Assembly (NCBI RefSeq): GCF_005484805.1
Contig: NZ_CP039432.1
Span: 1-64,000, forward strand
Direction of reading: 5' to 3'
Source: Rhodococcus sp. SGAir0479
Lineage (GTDB): Bacteria; Actinomycetota; Actinomycetes; Mycobacteriales; Mycobacteriaceae
Length of the DNA: 64,000 nucleotides
Below the pieces are notes generated by a model, which saw nothing but the letters and a program-made list of their open reading frames with translations, searched no databases and was not told where the DNA came from. A program made the position numbers and the translations under genes. Position 1 is the first letter of the stretch, and every line of letters starts with the position of its first letter. Of this stretch, positions 35,849-43,943 are shown piece after piece.

Positions 35849-36613
35849 TCAGGCGCGCAGCGTGGCGCCCCCGTCGACGTACACGCTCTGCATGGTGATG
35901 TGCCGGGCCCGGTCGGAGAGCAGGAACTCGACGGTCTCGGCGATGTCGGACGGTGTCGCGATGCGGCCGAGGGGGATGCCCACCTTGTAGGAGGAGAGGT
36001 CACCGTCGATCGCGCCGCGGGCACCGGCCTCGTCCTCGGGGTCGGCCCACAGGGACCGCTGCATGTCGGTGTCGGTGGACCCCGGCGCGACGATGTTGGC
36101 GCGCACCCCGTACCGGGCCAGTTCCAGCCCGAGTACCCGGGTGAGCATGGTCGACGCCGCTTTGGAGGAGCCGTAGGCGCCCATCGACATCCGTGGCACC
36201 CCGGCCGAGTTGGAGCCGACGACCACGATGGCCCCGGACCGGCGTTCGCGCATGGCACGGCCCACCGGTCGGACGACGTTGAGCAGTCCGAAGAGGTTGA
36301 CGTCGAAGACGTTCCGCCAGTCGGCCGGATCGGAATCCAGCACCGATCCGGTCTCGAGGATTCCCGCGACGTGGGCGAGTTCGGTGATCGGGCCCGCAGA
36401 CTGCTCCGTCTCGGCGACCGTCGCCGCCACGGCCTCGGGGTCGCGGATGTCGACGGTGTGGGTGAGGACGCCCCCACCGAGCTGCCGGGCCGTGTCCGCG
36501 AGGCCCGCCGCGTCGGCGTCGGCCAATGCGACCTTCCGCCCGGCCCGCGCCAACGTCAGCGCCACGGCCCGACCGATGCCGTGGCCGGCGCCTACCACCA
36601 GAGAGATTGTCAC
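35849..36613 (-). CDS. entA: 2,3-dihydro-2,3-dihydroxybenzoate dehydrogenase
   Basis: A 254-residue SDR with VVGAGHGIGRA at the N-terminus and the active-site YGSSKAA. By length and by its coupling to isochorismate synthase (GTGA overlap with entC) it is the EntA/DhbA enzyme, which oxidises 2,3-dihydro-2,3-dihydroxybenzoate to 2,3-dihydroxybenzoate with NAD+. The start is GTG 36613. An unrelated SDR activity cannot be excluded from sequence alone, but the context of entC, entB and entE is strong. Confidence 0.86.
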   Translation of the reverse strand: MTISLVVGAGHGIGRAVALTLARAGRKVALADADAAGLADTARQLGGGVLTHTVDIRDPEAVAATVAETEQSAGPITELAHVAGILETGSVLDSDPADWRNVFDVNLFGLLNVVRPVGRAMRERRSGAIVVVGSNSAGVPRMSMGAYGSSKAASTMLTRVLGLELARYGVRANIVAPGSTDTDMQRSLWADPEDEAGARGAIDGDLSSYKVGIPLGRIATPSDIAETVEFLLSDRARHITMQSVYVDGGATLRA

Positions 36614-37764
36614 AGTTGCACTCCCAGTGCGCTCATGACGGTACCGAACTTGGTCACCGTCTCTCGTAGTTCGGCCCCCGGATCGGACTCGGCGACGATG
36701 CCACCGCCCGCATACGTGGTGACCCGGCGTCGATCGCTGCTGATCTCGGCGCAGCGGATGGCCACCATCCATTCGCCGTCGCCGTCGGCCGTGCACCAGC
36801 CCACCGCGCCCGCGTAGAACCCGCGGTCGCCCTCCAACTCGGCGATCGTGTCGAAGGCCGGGCCGGTGGGTGTCCCGCAGACCGCCGGCGTCGGGTGCAG
36901 TGCCAGAGCGAGATCGAGTGCGGTGGTGCTCGGGTCCCGGAGCTCACCCCGAATCGGTGTACCGAGGTGCCACAGCTGCGGGGTGTGGGCGAGCGTCGGC
37001 TCGTCGGGGATGTCGAGGACGCGGCAGAACGGTGCCAGCGCCTCGCGGATCGCGTCGACGACGAACGCGTGTTCGCGCCGGTCCTTGGTCGATTCGGTCA
37101 GTGCGCGGCCGACCTGGCGATCGCGGTCGGCCCGCGGATGACGAGCCGCCGAGCCCGCGAGCGGGTGACAGCTGACGGCCTCGCCCCGCTTCCGCACGAG
37201 TACCTCGGGTGACGATCCGACCAACGTGCGCCCGCTGTAGGGTCCACCGGCCGCGCTCAGGTCCGCGTAATAACCGTTGCCCTCCGGGGTTCCGGCCACC
37301 AGTGCCGCCAGCACCCTCGACGGATCCACCGGGCCGTCGGCGGCCAACGTCACGGTCCGGGCCAGAACCACCTTCTGCAGCTCCGACCCGGTGTCGCGCA
37401 GGACGTCGAGAGCGGTGTGGATGCGATCGGTGTGCTCCCCCTCGCGCAATTCGTCGACGGTGAACGCGGGCAGATCCGGCAGTCCGTCGGGTGCCTGCCA
37501 GATTTCACCGGTGCGCACGACGTACTCGGGTTCGGTGAGGGCGCAGGGGGTGTCGCGGGAGAAGGGGAGCGCGCCGACCACGAGGCCCGCGGCCCCGGAT
37601 CGCAGTGCCGACGCGGCAGCGTCGGCATCGTCGAACCGTGCGCGGCAGCCGTCCGCCGCCACCGTTCCGTGCGGACGGGACAGTACGAAGCGGCCGCGGG
37701 TGCCTTCGTCGGAACCGACGATGCCCGCGGCGTCGATGACGGTGTGCGTGCGTGAACTCAACAC
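36610..37764 (-). CDS. entC: Isochorismate synthase
   Basis: A 384-residue chorismate-utilising enzyme. LQKVVLARTVTL, HPLAGSAARHP, ESTKDRREHAFVVDAI, LHPTPAVCGTP and FYAGAVGW plus YAGGGIVAESDP are the conserved blocks of the EntC/DhbC/MenF group. It converts chorismate to isochorismate, the first step to 2,3-dihydroxybenzoate. The start is uncertain: GTG 37764 follows an ACGAGG, while TTG codons at 37761 and 37800 are also possible. An IdeR-like box at 37842-37860 lies about 80 bases upstream. Confidence 0.9.
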   Translation of the reverse strand: MLSSRTHTVIDAAGIVGSDEGTRGRFVLSRPHGTVAADGCRARFDDADAAASALRSGAAGLVVGALPFSRDTPCALTEPEYVVRTGEIWQAPDGLPDLPAFTVDELREGEHTDRIHTALDVLRDTGSELQKVVLARTVTLAADGPVDPSRVLAALVAGTPEGNGYYADLSAAGGPYSGRTLVGSSPEVLVRKRGEAVSCHPLAGSAARHPRADRDRQVGRALTESTKDRREHAFVVDAIREALAPFCRVLDIPDEPTLAHTPQLWHLGTPIRGELRDPSTTALDLALALHPTPAVCGTPTGPAFDTIAELEGDRGFYAGAVGWCTADGDGEWMVAIRCAEISSDRRRVTTYAGGGIVAESDPGAELRETVTKFGTVMSALGVQL

Positions 37765-37841
37765 GAGCCTCGTTTCGATCCAGGGATTGGGGGTGGGCAA
37801 TCGATGCCCTGACCCGGCTAGCCTAAACCGATTGGTCCTAT

Positions 37842-37860
37842 ATAGGTTAGGCTAAGGTTA
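37842..37860. promoter_or_regulatory. IdeR/DmdR-like iron box upstream of entC and the ABC pair
   Basis: ATAGGTTAGGCTAAGGTTA matches the IdeR consensus TTAGGTTAGGCTAACCTAA at 15 of 19 positions, including the central TAGGCTA core. It lies between entC (minus strand) and the ABC half-transporter genes (plus strand), so one site could repress both when iron is plentiful. Confidence 0.75.
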
Positions 37861-38060
37861 TTCAGACGTGCGAGGGGTGGACTGTGTCGATGACGTGTGG
37901 TCGGATGGCGTGCGGAAACGGCGATTTCTGTTGTGTCGGTGTGAGATTCGCTACCTCGACGATGTCGGCCGTGGCCGACGCTGCGTCGACGCACTGACCT
38001 TCCTTCCCACTCGGGGTCGCCGCTACGAGCGACTCCGCCTGCGCCAGGAGCTCCGAGTAC
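37861..38060 (+). promoter_or_regulatory. 200-base leader of the ABC pair, with a possible Cys-rich small ORF
   Basis: The region between the iron box and the first ABC gene holds no recognisable gene. A small open frame at 37890-37997 (ATG, 35 codons, four cysteines at positions 3, 8, 14 and 15) follows an AGGGGTGG and could be a leader peptide. It has no homologue I recognise, so it is reported as a possibility only. Confidence 0.25.
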
Positions 38061-39788
38061 ATGCAACTGCCAGTCTTCTTCGAAGCGCCCGCGACGCCGC
38101 TGCGCACCCGGCACATAGACGTCACCGAGTCCACCACCCCGCGACAACTGACGCTGCGGACGATGTTCGCGGCCAAGAAGTACACGGTTCCGGCCGGCGT
38201 GCTGCTGATCGTGCACCAGCTGTGCGCGGCGCTGGTGCCGGTCATCATGGGCGTGGCCATCGACCGTGCGATCAGCACGGGTGATGCCGGCGAACTGGTG
38301 TTGTGGGTGGCGGTGCTGGCAGTCGATTACGCACTAGTGTCGACGACCTTCCGGTTCGGATCCCGCGTCGGCTTCCTGGGCATGCAGTCGATCCAGCACC
38401 AGGTGCGCACGCGCATCACCGACCGGATCCTCGACGCACGCGGACTGGGCGGTGCGGCGCGCCAGCCCGGAATGCTGCTGAGCATCGCCACATCCGACGC
38501 CCGGCAGCTCGCCTCGGCAGTCGCGATCGTGGTGTATCCGTTGGGTGAGTTCGCCGCCGTCGTCTTCTCGGCGCTGATCCTGCTGTACATCTCCTGGCCG
38601 CTGGGCCTGGCCATCCTGGTGGCGGCGCCGCTCATGTTGTGGCTCATGGACCGCGCGGGTGCGCCGCTGCGCCGGCGGAGCATGCAGGAGCAGCAGGCGG
38701 CGGGGGAGGCCGCGGGTACGGCGGCCGATCTGGTGGGCGGCTTCCGGATCGTCAAGGGTCTCGGCGCCGAACACGAGGCGGGGCGTCGGTATCTCGTTGC
38801 GAGTGAGCGGGCGTTGCAGGGCACGCTCAAGGCGAACGTGGCCCGCGCGGGCTACCTGGCGTCGATGGAGACCGTCTCCGGGTTGTTCATCGCCGGAGTC
38901 GCGGTGGCCGCCGGCCTGATGGCGGTCGGTGGTGCGATGACCATCGGTCAGCTCATCACCGTCGTGGCGGTGACCCAGTTCGTCATGGGCCCGCTCCAGG
39001 CCTTCGCCGCCAACTTCGGCGCCATCTGGGCGCAGGCGTTGGGGTCGGCCGAGCGCGTGCTGACGGTCCTGCAGGCGCCGTTCGCCCACGAGGAGTCGCC
39101 GGCTGCGCGCGCGCCGGGCGGTTTCTCGCTGCGGTTCGAGGGGGCCGCGTGCGGCGCCGCGGCCGCCGTCGACCGGGACGTCCCGGAGGGTGAGTTCGTC
39201 GCCGTCGAGGCGGATGCGGTCACCACCGCGGCCCTCGCCGACGTCCTCGCCGGGCTGGCGGAACCGAGCTCGGGAGCTGTCACCGTCGGCGGGGTGGACG
39301 TACGCGACCTGCCGCACGGGACACGCAAACGCACACTGCTCGTGGCTCCGCACGAGAGCGACCTGTTCGAGGGCACCGTCGGGGAGAACATCGCCGCGAC
39401 CGACGACGTCGGCGCCGAGGCCGTCACCCGCGCGATCTTCGCATCGGCCTGCGACGACGTGCTGGCGACCCTGCCCGACGGCCTGGCCACCGACGTCGGC
39501 GAGGCCGGGCGGATGCTGTCGGGCGGCCAGCGCCAGCGTGTGTCGCTGGCCCGCGCGCTGGCCGCGGACCCGGACGTGCTCGTGCTGCTGGATCCGACGA
39601 CGGCTGTCGACTCGGTGACGGAAGCGACTGTGGCCGAACGCATCGCAACCGCGCGGTCCGGGAAGACCACGATCGTGTTCACGTCGTCGCCGGCACTGTT
39701 GGCGGCCGCGTCGAGCGTGTGGCGCATCGAAGCCGCCGACACGACGACCGGCGATCTCGCACCGACGTTGACGGAGGCCTCACGATGA
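38061..39788 (+). CDS. ABC half-transporter with inactive ATP site (signature intact)
   Basis: A 575-residue ABC protein with a six-helix domain (residues about 30-330) and an ATPase domain. The ATPase is decayed. Where Walker A should be (about residue 380) the sequence is VEADAVTTAAL, with no GKS/T. The Q-loop has His instead of Gln (APHESDLF). Walker B is VLVLLDPTT, with Pro in place of Glu, and the switch His is lost (FTSSP). The signature LSGGQRQR (about 483-490) is perfect. It should pair with the next gene, which has the opposite pattern. AGGAG at 38046-38050 supports the start. Export of the siderophore, or IrtAB-like import, is the likely role. Confidence 0.87.
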   Translation: MQLPVFFEAPATPLRTRHIDVTESTTPRQLTLRTMFAAKKYTVPAGVLLIVHQLCAALVPVIMGVAIDRAISTGDAGELVLWVAVLAVDYALVSTTFRFGSRVGFLGMQSIQHQVRTRITDRILDARGLGGAARQPGMLLSIATSDARQLASAVAIVVYPLGEFAAVVFSALILLYISWPLGLAILVAAPLMLWLMDRAGAPLRRRSMQEQQAAGEAAGTAADLVGGFRIVKGLGAEHEAGRRYLVASERALQGTLKANVARAGYLASMETVSGLFIAGVAVAAGLMAVGGAMTIGQLITVVAVTQFVMGPLQAFAANFGAIWAQALGSAERVLTVLQAPFAHEESPAARAPGGFSLRFEGAACGAAAAVDRDVPEGEFVAVEADAVTTAALADVLAGLAEPSSGAVTVGGVDVRDLPHGTRKRTLLVAPHESDLFEGTVGENIAATDDVGAEAVTRAIFASACDDVLATLPDGLATDVGEAGRMLSGGQRQRVSLARALAADPDVLVLLDPTTAVDSVTEATVAERIATARSGKTTIVFTSSPALLAAASSVWRIEAADTTTGDLAPTLTEASR

Positions 39789-41563
39789 CCATCGAATTGC
39801 AGACGACGACCGCGAAACTACCGGTCGCCGATGCCCGGTCCGTGCGGCGCGAGGTGCGCCGGGCACTGCACGGGCAGGGAGGACGGCTGGCCGCGGTCGT
39901 GGCGACCATGGTCGTCGGCGCCGCGCTCGGTCTGGTCCCGCCGTGGGCGCTCGGCCGCATGGTCGACGTCGTCATCGAGGACGGCGACACGGCGCGGATC
40001 TGGCTGTCGGGCGCGGCCATGGTCGGCGCGGCACTCGCCTTCGCCGGCTTCACGGCGCTGGGCGTGGTGTTGTCGTCCAGGCTGTTCGAAACCGTGCTGG
40101 CGCGTCTGCGGGAGCGGATGTTCACAACCAGCCTGTCGCTGCCGCTCGAACGGGTGGAGCAGGCGGGCAGCGGTGATCTCGTCTCCCGCGCCACCGACGA
40201 CGTCGAAGAGGTCTCCCGCGCGATCAGCACCGTGGTCCCGGCGCTGTCGACGTCGTTGTTCACGGTGGTCCTCACGGCCGTGGGACTGACGGCGCTGGAC
40301 TGGCGGTTCCTCGCGGTGCTCGTGGTGGCGCTGCCGATCTACGTGCTCGCGGTGCGCTGGTACCTGCGGAAGGCGCCGGAAATCTATGCGGCCGAACGCG
40401 CGGCGATGGGGCTGCGGGCGCAACAGGTCTTGGGTGCGGTGCGCGGTCTGCGCACGGTGCACGCGTACGACATGTCCCCGAAGCTGGCCGGCCGCATCGG
40501 ATCCCACTCGTGGGAGGTCGTGCGGTGGACGATGCGAGCGCGCATCGTGCAGAACCGCTTCTACGGAAGGCTCAACTCCGGACAGTTCGTCGTCATGGCC
40601 GGCCTGCTCGTCGCCGGGTACTTACTGGTGGGCGCAGACGCGCTCACCGTCGGCGCCACGACGACGGCGATGCTGTTCTTCCTCCGCCTGTTCGAGCCGA
40701 TCGACGACCTGTTGCTGGTCATCGACGAATTGCAGTCCGCGCTCGCATCACTCGCCCGGATCGTCGGAGTGATCGAGACCCGCGACGAACAGCAGGACGG
40801 CGAGAGTCGCGCTTCCTCGTTGCCGGAGCACGGCGCGCTCGAGGCGCGTGGTGTCACGTTCGGGTACGTCCCGGGGCGACATGTCGTCCGCGGCACAGAC
40901 CTTGCGGTGGCCCCCGGCGAGACCGTTGCCGTCGTGGGTACCTCGGGTGCCGGGAAGTCGACGTTGGCGGCACTGCTCGCCGGGGTTCGGACGCCCGACG
41001 AGGGGCGCATCGACTTCGGCGGTGTCGACCTTTCCCAATTTCCGGAAAGCGCACGCGCGCAGCGGGTCACGCTGGTCACCCAGGAGGTGCACGTTTTCGC
41101 CGGATCGCTGCGAGAGGACCTCGCCCTGGCGAACCCGGCGGCCGACGACGCCGCGATGGTCGCGGCGTTGCGGACCGTGCTGGCCGACGACTGGTTCGAG
41201 CTGCTTCCGGAGGGCCTGGACACCGTGGTCGGGGACGCCGGCCACCAGCTCACGCCCGTGCAGGCACAGCAGCTGGCGCTGGCACGGTTGGTGCTGGCGG
41301 ACCCGCCCGTGGTGATCCTCGACGAGGCCACCGCCGACGCGGGCAGTTCCGGTGCCTCGTTGCTCGAGCAGGCCGCCACCGCGGCGCTGGCCGGACGTGC
41401 CGCCGTGATCGTGGCGCACCGCCTGGGGCAGGTCCGGCACGCGGACCGAATCCTGTTGATGGAGAACGGGACAGTGGTCGAGCAGGGCACGCACGACGAG
41501 TTGATCGCGCGGGGCGGTCGCTACTGCGCGCTGTGGGACGCCTGGAGCCTGCATCGACACTGA
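39785..41563 (+). CDS. ABC half-transporter with intact ATP site (signature lost)
   Basis: A 592-residue partner of the preceding protein. Its ATPase has an intact Walker A GTSGAGKST (about 387-395), Q-loop TQEVHVF, Walker B VVILDEATAD with the catalytic Glu, and switch VAHRLG. The signature LSGGQ is replaced by LTPVQ. A heterodimer would therefore have one complete composite ATP site (this Walker A plus the partner's signature) and one dead site. The ATGA overlap with the partner ensures equal synthesis. It sits directly upstream of the siderophore operon. Confidence 0.88.
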   Translation: MTIELQTTTAKLPVADARSVRREVRRALHGQGGRLAAVVATMVVGAALGLVPPWALGRMVDVVIEDGDTARIWLSGAAMVGAALAFAGFTALGVVLSSRLFETVLARLRERMFTTSLSLPLERVEQAGSGDLVSRATDDVEEVSRAISTVVPALSTSLFTVVLTAVGLTALDWRFLAVLVVALPIYVLAVRWYLRKAPEIYAAERAAMGLRAQQVLGAVRGLRTVHAYDMSPKLAGRIGSHSWEVVRWTMRARIVQNRFYGRLNSGQFVVMAGLLVAGYLLVGADALTVGATTTAMLFFLRLFEPIDDLLLVIDELQSALASLARIVGVIETRDEQQDGESRASSLPEHGALEARGVTFGYVPGRHVVRGTDLAVAPGETVAVVGTSGAGKSTLAALLAGVRTPDEGRIDFGGVDLSQFPESARAQRVTLVTQEVHVFAGSLREDLALANPAADDAAMVAALRTVLADDWFELLPEGLDTVVGDAGHQLTPVQAQQLALARLVLADPPVVILDEATADAGSSGASLLEQAATAALAGRAAVIVAHRLGQVRHADRILLMENGTVVEQGTHDELIARGGRYCALWDAWSLHRH

Positions 41564-41607
41564 CGAGCGCGGAAGCCCTCTCGTTCACGACACGACCCCA
41601 CTGGGAG

Positions 41608-41626
41608 TAAGTCTAGGCTAACCTAA
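41608..41626 (+). promoter_or_regulatory. IdeR/DmdR-like iron box upstream of the siderophore operon
   Basis: TAAGTCTAGGCTAACCTAA agrees with the IdeR consensus TTAGGTTAGGCTAACCTAA at 16 of 19 positions, with the right half perfect. It lies 33 bases before the isochorismatase start, so it likely overlaps the promoter of the operon running from 41659 to the siderophore-interacting protein. Confidence 0.82.
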
Positions 41627-41658
41627 TTTCTGTTCAAGATCGAAGCGAGAGGGACGCA

Positions 41659-42321
41659 ATGGCAATTCCGAAGATCTCCGGCTACGCGATGCCCGTGCGC
41701 GACGAGATTCCTGACAATGTCGTCGACTGGGAACTCGACCCGGGACGTGCCGCACTGCTCGTCCACGACATGCAGAACTACTTCATCGACGCGTACGTCG
41801 ATGCGCCCGAACTCATTTCCCCTGTCGTCGACAACATCGCCGCGCTGCGGGAGCAGGCATCGGAGTCGGGTATCCCCGTCGTCTACACGATGCAACCGGG
41901 CGACCAGCACCCCGCCAGGCGCGGCGTGCTCGCCGACTTCTGGGGTCCCGGCCTCGAGTCGGGCCGCGACACCGAGGTCATCGACCGGCTCCGCCCGCGC
42001 CGCGGCGACATCCAGGTCACCAAGTGGCGCTACTCGGCGTTCCAACGGACGGACCTGCGCGAGCTGCTGGCACATCACGGACGTGACCAGTTGATCGTGA
42101 CCGGGGTCTACACCCACATGGGCTGCCTCCTCAGTGCCGCAGAGGCATTCATGTCCGACGTTCGTCCCTTCCTGGTGCTCGACGCGACCGCCGACTTCTC
42201 GCGCGACGAGCACGTGATGGCGGCGACGTACGCCGCCAAACGCTGCGGCGCGGTCGTCACGACCGACGACGTGTCCGCCGCTCTCACCCGCGAGTTCGTC
42301 GCGGCCGGGGCTGCCCGGTGA
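41659..42321 (+). CDS. entB: Isochorismatase without carrier domain
   Basis: A 220-residue isochorismatase hydrolysing isochorismate to pyruvate and 2,3-dihydro-2,3-dihydroxybenzoate. The N-terminal PVRDEIPDNVVDWELDPGRAALLVHDMQNYF with the catalytic Asp, KWRYSAFQRTDLRELL with the Lys, and VTGVYTHMGCLLSAAEAFM are typical of EntB. Unlike E. coli EntB (about 285 residues) it stops before the C-terminal aryl carrier domain. That domain is encoded separately at 58382. The GTGA overlap couples it to entE. Confidence 0.92.
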   Translation: MAIPKISGYAMPVRDEIPDNVVDWELDPGRAALLVHDMQNYFIDAYVDAPELISPVVDNIAALREQASESGIPVVYTMQPGDQHPARRGVLADFWGPGLESGRDTEVIDRLRPRRGDIQVTKWRYSAFQRTDLRELLAHHGRDQLIVTGVYTHMGCLLSAAEAFMSDVRPFLVLDATADFSRDEHVMAATYAAKRCGAVVTTDDVSAALTREFVAAGAAR

Positions 42322-43943
42322 GTTCGACGGTCGGCACCGGGACGCACCTCGACCCGCTCCGGCTCGACGGTGTGGTGGAGTACCCGGCCGAGTTCGCCGC
42401 GCGGTATCGCGAGAAGGGTTACTGGATCGGGCAGACGCATGCGGCGCTCCTGGCGGAAGCAGTGGCGGCGCACCCGGACCGGCTCGCGGTGGTCGACCCC
42501 CGGCGCACGGTCACCTACGCCCGACTCGCGGAGCGGGTACAGGTGGTCGCGGCGGAGTTCGCCGCCCGGGGCATCGGGCGGGGCGATCGCGTCGTCGTCC
42601 ACCTGCCCAACACCGTCGAATACGTCGAGGTCGTCTTCGCGCTCTTCGAGATCGGCGCGTTGCCGGTGTTCGCGCTGGCCGCGCACCGCTCCGCCGAAAT
42701 TCGTCAGTTCTGTAGCGCGGCGTCCACGAGTGGGTACGTCACCGTCGACACCTTCGGTCTCACATCGTATGCGGGGACGGCGGCGGAGATCGCCGCCGAA
42801 TTTCCCGACATCGCCACCGTGGTCATCCCGCTCGGCGACGAATCCTGGGCCGGCCGAGAACCGCTCCCGCGTGCCGAGCGTTCGCTGCCGTCCGACGTGG
42901 CGTTCCTCCAACTGTCGGGCGGCACCACCGGGACCCCCAAACTGATCCCGCGCACGCACGACGACTACCTGTACTCGGTGCGCGAGAGTGCGCGCATCTG
43001 CGGCATCGACGCCACCTCGGTGATGCTCGCGGTGCTGCCGATCTCGCACAACTTCACGATGAGCTCGCCCGGACTGCTGGGGATGATCGCCGTCGGCGGC
43101 TGCGTCGTGATGGCGCCGGACCCCAGTCCCGACACGTGCCTGCGACTGATCGAGGCGCATGCCGTGACGCACGCGGCACTCGTGCCGCCGGTGCTGATGG
43201 CGTGGCTCAACTCGTCGGCCCGCGCCGAGCGCGACATCTCCTCGCTCGTCGCGGTGTGGGTGGGCGGCGCCAAACTCCCCGAGGAGGCCGCCCGCCGCGT
43301 CGCCCCCGAACTGGGGTGCATGCTGACCCAGGTCTTCGGCATGGCCGAGGGTCTGGTCAACTACACGCGCGCCGGGGACGATGACGAGACGATCCACACC
43401 ACGCAGGGACGGCCCATCTCGCCCGACGACGAGGTACGGGTGGTCGACGACGCGGGTGTGCCGGTGGCCGACGGCGTCGCCGGACATCTACAGACGCGTG
43501 GTCCCTACACGATCCGCGGCTATTACTGCGCCCCCGAACACAATCGGCGCTCGTTCACCGCCGACGGTTTCTACGCCACCGGTGACATCGTCGTGAGGGA
43601 TCCGCGCGGCTACCTCACGGTCGTGGGCCGGAGCAAGGACCAGATCAACCGCGGCGGCGAGAAGATCGCACCGGCGATGGTCGAGAACCACCTGCTGGCC
43701 CACCGCGAGATCCACGACGTGTCCGTCGTGGGTGTCCCCGACGACGCTCTCGGTGAACGGATCTGCGCGTACGTGATTCGCCGTGATCCGGAGTCCGGGT
43801 CCCCGACGGCATCCCAGCTCCGCGCCTTCCTGCGCGCCGAGCGGCGGGTGGCCGCGTACACGATTCCCGACCGTTTCGAGTTCGTCACCGAATTCCCCAC
43901 CACGTCGGTGGGCAAGATCGACAAGAAGAGTCAGGGCGCATGA
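42318..43943 (+). CDS. entE: 2,3-dihydroxybenzoate-AMP ligase
   Basis: A 541-residue stand-alone adenylation enzyme. [17 protein letters not shown] is the P-loop, [16 protein letters not shown] carries the Asn and Ser that recognise the aryl acid in DhbE/Ent[13 protein letters not shown] is the A5 motif, and [14 protein letters not shown] with the catalytic Lys in VGKIDKK closes the fold. It activates DHB and loads it onto the aryl carrier protein. It overlaps entB by GTGA and the NRPS by ATGA. Confidence 0.94.
   Translation: MSSTVGTGTHLDPLRLDGVVEYPAEFAARYREKGYWIGQTHAALLAEAVAAHPDRLAVVDPRRTVTYARLAERVQVVAAEFAARGIGRGDRVVVHLPNTVEYVEVVFALFEIGALPVFALAAHRSAEIRQFCSAASTSGYVTVDTFGLTSYAGTAAEIAAEFPDIATVVIPLGDESWAGREPLPRAERSLPSDVAFLQLSGGTTGTPKLIPRTHDDYLYSVRESARICGIDATSVMLAVLPISHNFTMSSPGLLGMIAVGGCVVMAPDPSPDTCLRLIEAHAVTHAALVPPVLMAWLNSSARAERDISSLVAVWVGGAKLPEEAARRVAPELGCMLTQVFGMAEGLVNYTRAGDDDETIHTTQGRPISPDDEVRVVDDAGVPVADGVAGHLQTRGPYTIRGYYCAPEHNRRSFTADGFYATGDIVVRDPRGYLTVVGRSKDQINRGGEKIAPAMVENHLLAHREIHDVSVVGVPDDALGERICAYVIRRDPESGSPTASQLRAFLRAERRVAAYTIPDRFEFVTEFPTTSVGKIDKKSQGA

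Noticed and set aside
37868-38284. A 138-residue plus-strand gene across the leader and the start of the ABC gene
   Set aside because: It overlaps the well-supported ABC coding region in another frame and shows no recognisable domain.
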